NCBI GenBank assembly: GCA_030916785.1
Contig: JAUPVY010000029.1
Span: 1 to 6,938 of the forward strand
Reading direction: 5' to 3'
Length of the DNA: 6,938 bases
Source of the DNA: Patescibacteria group bacterium
GTDB taxonomy: Bacteria; Patescibacteriota; Minisyncoccia; Phycocordibacterales; DATDWN01
Below the pieces are notes generated by a model. That model saw nothing but the letters and a program-made list of their open reading frames with translations. It was not told the DNA's origin and did no database searches. The position numbers and the translations under genes are program-made. Shown here in pieces: positions 3,772 to 6,938 of the stretch; position 1 is the first letter of the stretch, and every line of letters begins with the position of its first letter.

Positions 3772-6700
3772 ATGAAAAAGACATTACTATTATTTTTAAT
3801 TTTATTAATTTTACCGTTTGGTTTTGAAGGTAAAAAAACTACTAATGCTGCGTTGATGTGTACCGGTCAATGGCCTGGTTCTACTATGGAAGTAAAGGTT
3901 TATGACGTTTCAAATAATAATCTTTTGGCCACTTATAATGTAAGTGATCCTGGTAATACGGGAGAGTCGTATCTTAATGCAAGTCTTCCTACTGTGCCTT
4001 ATGGTACAGAATTAAGGTTTGAAGGTGTGGCTACAGCTCCTGATCAAAATGCTTACTCTATGGTAGTAATGCCTTATGGTCAGGTTGCTCCTCCTGTTAG
4101 GGAAGGATTTATCCAATATAATCGTACTTGGGATTCTCAAGTTTTGGATTCAGGTGACAGCTACTTCTCTTGGACAATAGAGGGAACATGCAACGGTACT
4201 GCGGATAGTAGTTGGAGCGGAGGTCACGGGGAAATATATTTAAATATTGATGTGGCAGATCAGCCTGTGGTTGTTCCTCCACCAACTCCTGTGAACGGTG
4301 AATGGAGTGCATGGAGTGCTTGTAGTGCCTCATGTAACGGTGGTGTACAAACCAGGACCTGTAGTAATCCATATCCTGCAAATGGTGGTGCAGACTGTTC
4401 TGGTCCTAGCACACAGGCTTGTAACACAAATGCTTGTTCCGTAACTCCCGGTTCAATTTCAGTTTCTCTTTCAGCCAATCCCACCTCTATGACTCTACCA
4501 ACAAATCAGACAACTCTATCTTGGACAACATCTGGAAACCCTGATAGTTGTACTGCTTCAAACTGGTGGAGTGGATCAAAAGCCCCAGGTGGTGGTTCAG
4601 AGCTTAGAACAGGTATGACAGCTGGAACATATGTTTTTGATATTACGTGTGGTAAAGCAGGATTTGCCAATGCATCAGCATCGAGAACTGTCACCGTTTA
4701 TCCTGCCAGTGTACCCAACCCAGATCCTGTAACTTGCAATGAGAACGCTACGGTTACGGTGGTGACCCCACTACCGGCAACAATGATAGCTGGTCAAACT
4801 TATCCTGTGACGATACGGTCAAGGAATAGCGGTAACACAAAATGGTATGACGGAAACAAATTTAAGCTTTATCCAAAATCTGGGAATCTAACTCTTCTTT
4901 CTACTGCCCCAGCATCCGTAGCTGGTCTGTCCTATGGGCATCTACCTTATGTTATGGATGTGAATGATACCGTAGATTGGACTTTTAATGTGACTGCTCC
5001 AACCACACCCGGAAGTTATTCAACGACTATTCAAATGGTGCATCTTGAAGGTTATTATTATTTAAGATCAGCTGATAATCTCACTTGTCCCGGGCCATCT
5101 TCGAATGTTTATTTTGGCAATTTTGTCACAATTAGTTCTGTAGTGAATGATACTAGACCTGTTGTTACTCTTACGGCCAATCCAACAACCGGAGTTGCTC
5201 CTCTTTCTTCTACTCTAACTTGGACAACTACAAACAGCCCAACTTTGTGTATTGCAGGTGGTGGAAGTTTTGCGGGAATAAATAAGGCTACCGGTCCATT
5301 AAATACACAAGTTATAAATAATATAAATTCAGGAACAACTTTCTCTATTCAGTGTGCCAATGCAGCTGGTTGGTCACCTCTAGTTTTCACTACGGTCAAT
5401 CCAATAACTCCAATCACAGTTACAATGTCAGCTAGCCCATCATCAATGACTCTGCCCGCTAACTGGACTAATCTTAGCTGGACAACAACAGGTAATCCGA
5501 CATCCTGCGATGCCACAGGTGTTTCTTGGTCTGGCACAAATATAACAAATGGAAGTCCTGTGACACAAAGAAGTGGAATGTCCGCAGGTACATATAATTT
5601 TGGTATCGTTTGCCATAAACCAGGAGTTCCCGATGCAACCAGTAATGTTGTTGTGGTTGTCTCTCCTGCAGCAGTAGCAGGACCAGATCTGACGGCTACT
5701 AGTGTTACTCCTTTACAGGCCACGACCGGTATGAATCAAACTTTTTATGCGATAGTTTCAAATATTGGAGGGTCATCAACTGGTGCAGTTGTTAATTATT
5801 TCTTTCAAATAGCTTCGGCTAGTGCGGGTGGGGGTACCATAACTAATAAACCATATTCAACAACTCCAGCATCAATTGGGGCTGGGTTTGCGGAAACAGC
5901 GTCTGTGTCTCACACGTTTTCTACTGTAGGTGTAAATTCAGTGAGGCTTTGTGTGGATAAAAGAAATGCGGCTGATGCTGGTTTAATTGCGGAAACAAAT
6001 GAGAGTAATAACTGTGGCGCTTGGAGTGATGTGAATGTTTTGAATGCTGTTCCTTCAGTGGGTAATGTAACCATCAGTTCTCCTGTGGTTAACCCTAATA
6101 ATATAAATCAGTACACAATAAAAATATCAGGTACTGATTTGAGTGGTGCTAGTGATATTAAATACCTTGAAGTTTTAATTAACAGAGATGGAACTAATGC
6201 TGGGCAATACAGAGGTTTATTGATTTGGAATATTGGAGCAGCTCAATTTGCTGCACTTGAATCAAAATCATGTGGAGTGGGAACAGGTTATATATTCGCT
6301 TCGGCATATAATCCTTCTTATATACACCTAGTTTCGTGCTCAGTCTCTGACTCTGGTAGTACTAGAGAAGTTTCTTTTGTTGTTCGCTTTGATACTACTT
6401 TTACTACTCCTCTGACTGACAATGATATGTCGGGAATTGTGGGTGATAACTCCAATCAATTCTCACCTTGGGTTAATTTCAATGGTTTTGATTTAGTATC
6501 ATCTTCTCCGTCTGGAACTTTGACTGTTCCTACTTGTGTTATCGCTACGGGAGCCTCAACATGTAGTACGAATGTTAGTTGGAGTACACAGAACTTGGTT
6601 GGAGGTGACGTGATAACTGTTAGAAAAGATAATGTAAATATCCTATCAGGAAATTCTAATCCTGGAGTTTCTAATACTTTGACCTGGGGAGCACATACTT

Positions 6701-6938
6701 TCTTGCTTGTTCGTAATGGTAATTTGGCAACTCCACTTGATAATGAGGCAGTGAATGTAGATTGTAATCCTGCAGTTGCTACTTGGAACGGTGCCATTTG
6801 TCAAGCAAATGCTGTGCAATTTGATGTTTCAGTAACAAAAACCCCTTCATCGGGTGGAACAGTGACTGGTGGTGCAATAAACTGTGGAAATGTTTGTTCA
6901 GCTCAATTCAGTCAAAATAGTAATGTTACTCTGACTGC
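3772..6938 (+). CDS. Giant multidomain secreted surface protein, adhesin-like (C-terminus beyond window)
   Basis: One frame stays open from ATG 3772 to the right edge: at least 1,055 residues, with no stop. Residues 1-27 are a Sec signal peptide (KK, hydrophobic LLLFLILLILPFGF, probable cleavage at TNA/A); the following C30 has no lipobox, so it is not a lipoprotein. Order of parts: beta-rich N-terminal domain (about 28-164); Pro linker (165-175); thrombospondin type 1 domain (177-222); Ig-like repeat 1 (228-311); NBR1-like Ig domain (322-456); Ig-like repeat 2 (463-544); Ig-like repeat 3 (545-632); CARDB-like domain (637-757) ending ETNESNNCG; unassigned beta-rich part (758-909); a different Cys-paired Ig-like domain (913-1010) ending TWNGAIC; and the start of a repeat of the GGTVTGGAINCGNVC type, cut by the window. 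Domain names are from motif recognition, not a search. The composition, rich in Ser, Thr, Asn and Gly with paired cysteines, suits an extracellular stalk. Adhesion to a partner cell is inference. Confidence 0.88.
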   Translation, partial: MKKTLLLFLILLILPFGFEGKKTTNAALMCTGQWPGSTMEVKVYDVSNNNLLATYNVSDPGNTGESYLNASLPTVPYGTELRFEGVATAPDQNAYSMVVMPYGQVAPPVREGFIQYNRTWDSQVLDSGDSYFSWTIEGTCNGTADSSWSGGHGEIYLNIDVADQPVVVPPPTPVNGEWSAWSACSASCNGGVQTRTCSNPYPANGGADCSGPSTQACNTNACSVTPGSISVSLSANPTSMTLPTNQTTLSWTTSGNPDSCTASNWWSGSKAPGGGSELRTGMTAGTYVFDITCGKAGFANASASRTVTVYPASVPNPDPVTCNENATVTVVTPLPATMIAGQTYPVTIRSRNSGNTKWYDGNKFKLYPKSGNLTLLSTAPASVAGLSYGHLPYVMDVNDTVDWTFNVTAPTTPGSYSTTIQMVHLEGYYYLRSADNLTCPGPSSNVYFGNFVTISSVVNDTRPVVTLTANPTTGVAPLSSTLTWTTTNSPTLCIAGGGSFAGINKATGPLNTQVINNINSGTTFSIQCANAAGWSPLVFTTVNPITPITVTMSASPSSMTLPANWTNLSWTTTGNPTSCDATGVSWSGTNITNGSPVTQRSGMSAGTYNFGIVCHKPGVPDATSNVVVVVSPAAVAGPDLTATSVTPLQATTGMNQTFYAIVSNIGGSSTGAVVNYFFQIASASAGGGTITNKPYSTTPASIGAGFAETASVSHTFSTVGVNSVRLCVDKRNAADAGLIAETNESNNCGAWSDVNVLNAVPSVGNVTISSPVVNPNNINQYTIKISGTDLSGASDIKYLEVLINRDGTNAGQYRGLLIWNIGAAQFAALESKSCGVGTGYIFASAYNPSYIHLVSCSVSDSGSTREVSFVVRFDTTFTTPLTDNDMSGIVGDNSNQFSPWVNFNGFDLVSSSPSGTLTVPTCVIATGASTCSTNVSWSTQNLVGGDVITVRKDNVNILSGNSNPGVSNTLTWGAHTFLLVRNGNLATPLDNEAVNVDCNPAVATWNGAICQANAVQFDVSVTKTPSSGGTVTGGAINCGNVCSAQFSQNSNVTLT
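4300..4437 (+). other. Thrombospondin type 1 (TSP1) domain within the giant protein
   Basis: Residues 177-222 carry the hallmark EWSAWSACSASCNGG followed by a VQTRTC strand, and end QACNTNAC. All six cysteines expected in a TSP1 fold are present, along with the two Trp and the Arg that stack in the Trp-Arg ladder. This fold is best known from animal extracellular matrix and apicomplexan adhesins and is also found in some bacterial surface proteins. Confidence 0.85.
4453..4704 (+). repeat. Ig-like repeat 1 of the giant protein
   Basis: Residues 228-311. Pattern: SVSLSANPTSMTLP, then LSWTTSGNPDSC, a Trp/Gly turn (NWWSG), then GTYVFDITC and a closing TVTVYP strand. The two cysteines are spaced for one intradomain disulfide. 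Repeat 3 shares most of these signatures, repeat 2 fewer. The DNA has diverged strongly between copies, so the duplication is old. Confidence 0.75.
4735..5139 (+). other. NBR1 central (FW)-like Ig domain of the giant protein
   Basis: Residues 322-456 resemble the four-tryptophan Ig-like domain of NBR1-type proteins: ATMIAGQTYPVTIRSRNSG, then NTKW, later VDWTFNVTAPTTPGSYSTT and an IQMVHLEGYYYL segment. The strand order and the NxGxxxW and PxxPGxY signatures fit. Several tryptophans of the eukaryotic version are missing, so this is a tentative assignment from memory of the family. Confidence 0.5.
5158..5403 (+). repeat. Ig-like repeat 2 of the giant protein
   Basis: Residues 463-544. It starts PVVTLTANPTTGVAP, continues LTWTTTNSPTLC, and closes with TTFSIQC and FTTVNP. 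It has the same Cys pair as repeats 1 and 3 but is the most divergent of the three: the Trp-Ser-Gly turn is replaced by a Gly-rich GGGSFAG segment. Confidence 0.7.
5404..5667 (+). repeat. Ig-like repeat 3 of the giant protein
   Basis: Residues 545-632. VTMSASPSSMTLP, LSWTTTGNPTSC, VSWSG, MSAGTYNFGIVC and a closing VVVVVSP strand match repeat 1 almost motif for motif, more closely than repeat 2, which lies nearer. Repeats 1 and 3 therefore probably share the more recent common copy. Confidence 0.75.
5680..6042 (+). other. CARDB-like adhesion domain of the giant protein
   Basis: Residues 637-757 begin GPDLTATSVTP, have a VSNIGGSSTGA strand typical of the NxGxxxA turn, and close with VGVNSVRLCVD then ETNESNNCG. 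That order (PDLxV, NxG, exxexNN) is the usual pattern of CARDB, a cell-adhesion-related Ig-like fold in archaeal and bacterial surface proteins. Confidence 0.65.
5952..5960 (-). promoter_or_regulatory. DnaA-box-like 9-mer inside the giant gene
   Basis: TGTGGATAA is the exact reverse complement of TTATCCACA. Here it encodes part of LCVDK, so codon choice alone could explain it. It is listed because it is the third perfect copy of this 9-mer in the window. Confidence 0.25.
6508..6801 (+). other. Cys-paired Ig-like domain, second type, in the giant protein
   Basis: Residues 913-1010. TLTVPTC, GASTCSTNVSWSTQN, TLTWGAHTFLLVRNG and VDCNPAVATWNGAIC form a pattern distinct from repeats 1-3, with five cysteines. 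Comparable segments recur in large surface proteins of the Candidate Phyla Radiation, from memory; I cannot give a family name. Confidence 0.5.
6820..6938 (+). other. Start of a bacterial surface repeat domain, cut by window
   Basis: From residue 1017: SVTKTPSSGGTVTGG, AINCGNVC, then a polar strand and VTLTA. This is the first half of the widespread repeat in which a GGTV turn and a CGxxC pair precede VTLTAxP and a GW-containing strand. The second half would lie to the right of the window. Confidence 0.6.

Noticed and set aside
3768..3827. ATG at 3768 as an alternative start next to the giant gene
   Set aside because: It is in another frame and stops after 19 codons; ATG 3772 starts directly with a signal peptide.
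4109..6797. Several minus-strand open frames (4109-4381, 4260-4484, 4506-4694, 5349-5723, 6456-6797)
   Set aside because: They are antisense shadows of the giant plus-strand gene, which has clear domain motifs throughout; none has a promoter, ribosome site or motif.
1..6938. UGA-as-glycine genetic code, CRISPR array, tRNA or rRNA gene
   Set aside because: No in-frame TGA in about 6 kb of coding sequence, no regular spaced direct repeats, and no cloverleaf with a usable anticodon was seen.

Overview
The window looks like a piece of a Candidate Phyla Radiation (Patescibacteria, probably Parcubacteria-type) genome. Evidence: AT-rich genes; promoters of the TTGACA/TGnTATAAT kind; short or absent untranslated leaders; no Shine-Dalgarno at most genes; and a very large secreted protein built from cysteine-paired Ig-like repeats plus a thrombospondin type 1 domain, a domain style common in that group. 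No in-frame TGA occurs in any of the four convincing genes, so the standard bacterial code fits and the UGA=Gly code of Gracilibacteria/SR1 does not. The assignment is inference from style; there is no ribosomal RNA or marker gene here.

Layout. Bases 1-261 hold no gene I can support, only a G-run cluster, a perfect small palindrome and weak reading frames. Bases 262-1398 (minus) encode a GT-B glycosyltransferase. Bases 1399-1550 are a compact divergent control region: a roughly 95-nt element that folds into a multi-branched structure, lying as a leader of the glycosyltransferase, and two interleaved back-to-back promoters. Bases 1551-2897 (plus) encode a membrane polyprenyl-phosphate hexose-1-phosphate transferase, the enzyme type that starts a lipid-linked glycan. 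Bases 2898-3031 carry a DnaA-box-like site, a strong extended -10 promoter and a hairpin leader. Bases 3032-3631 (plus) encode a small predicted lipoprotein with clearly higher GC and a good Shine-Dalgarno. Bases 3632-3771 carry a terminator-like hairpin, a second DnaA-box-like site and a promoter. From 3772 to the right edge (plus) a single reading frame with no stop encodes the first 1,055 residues of a giant secreted multidomain protein.

How the genes may work together (inference). The two glycan genes would start and extend a surface polysaccharide or protein-linked glycan. The lipoprotein and the giant protein are predicted to sit on or outside the cytoplasmic membrane. The whole reads as a cell-surface locus, with the giant protein a candidate adhesin for attachment to a host or partner cell. 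The most unusual elements are the structured leader at 1411-1508, the repeated perfect TTATCCACA boxes beside the two surface-gene promoters, and the eukaryote-like TSP1 and NBR1-like domains in the giant protein.
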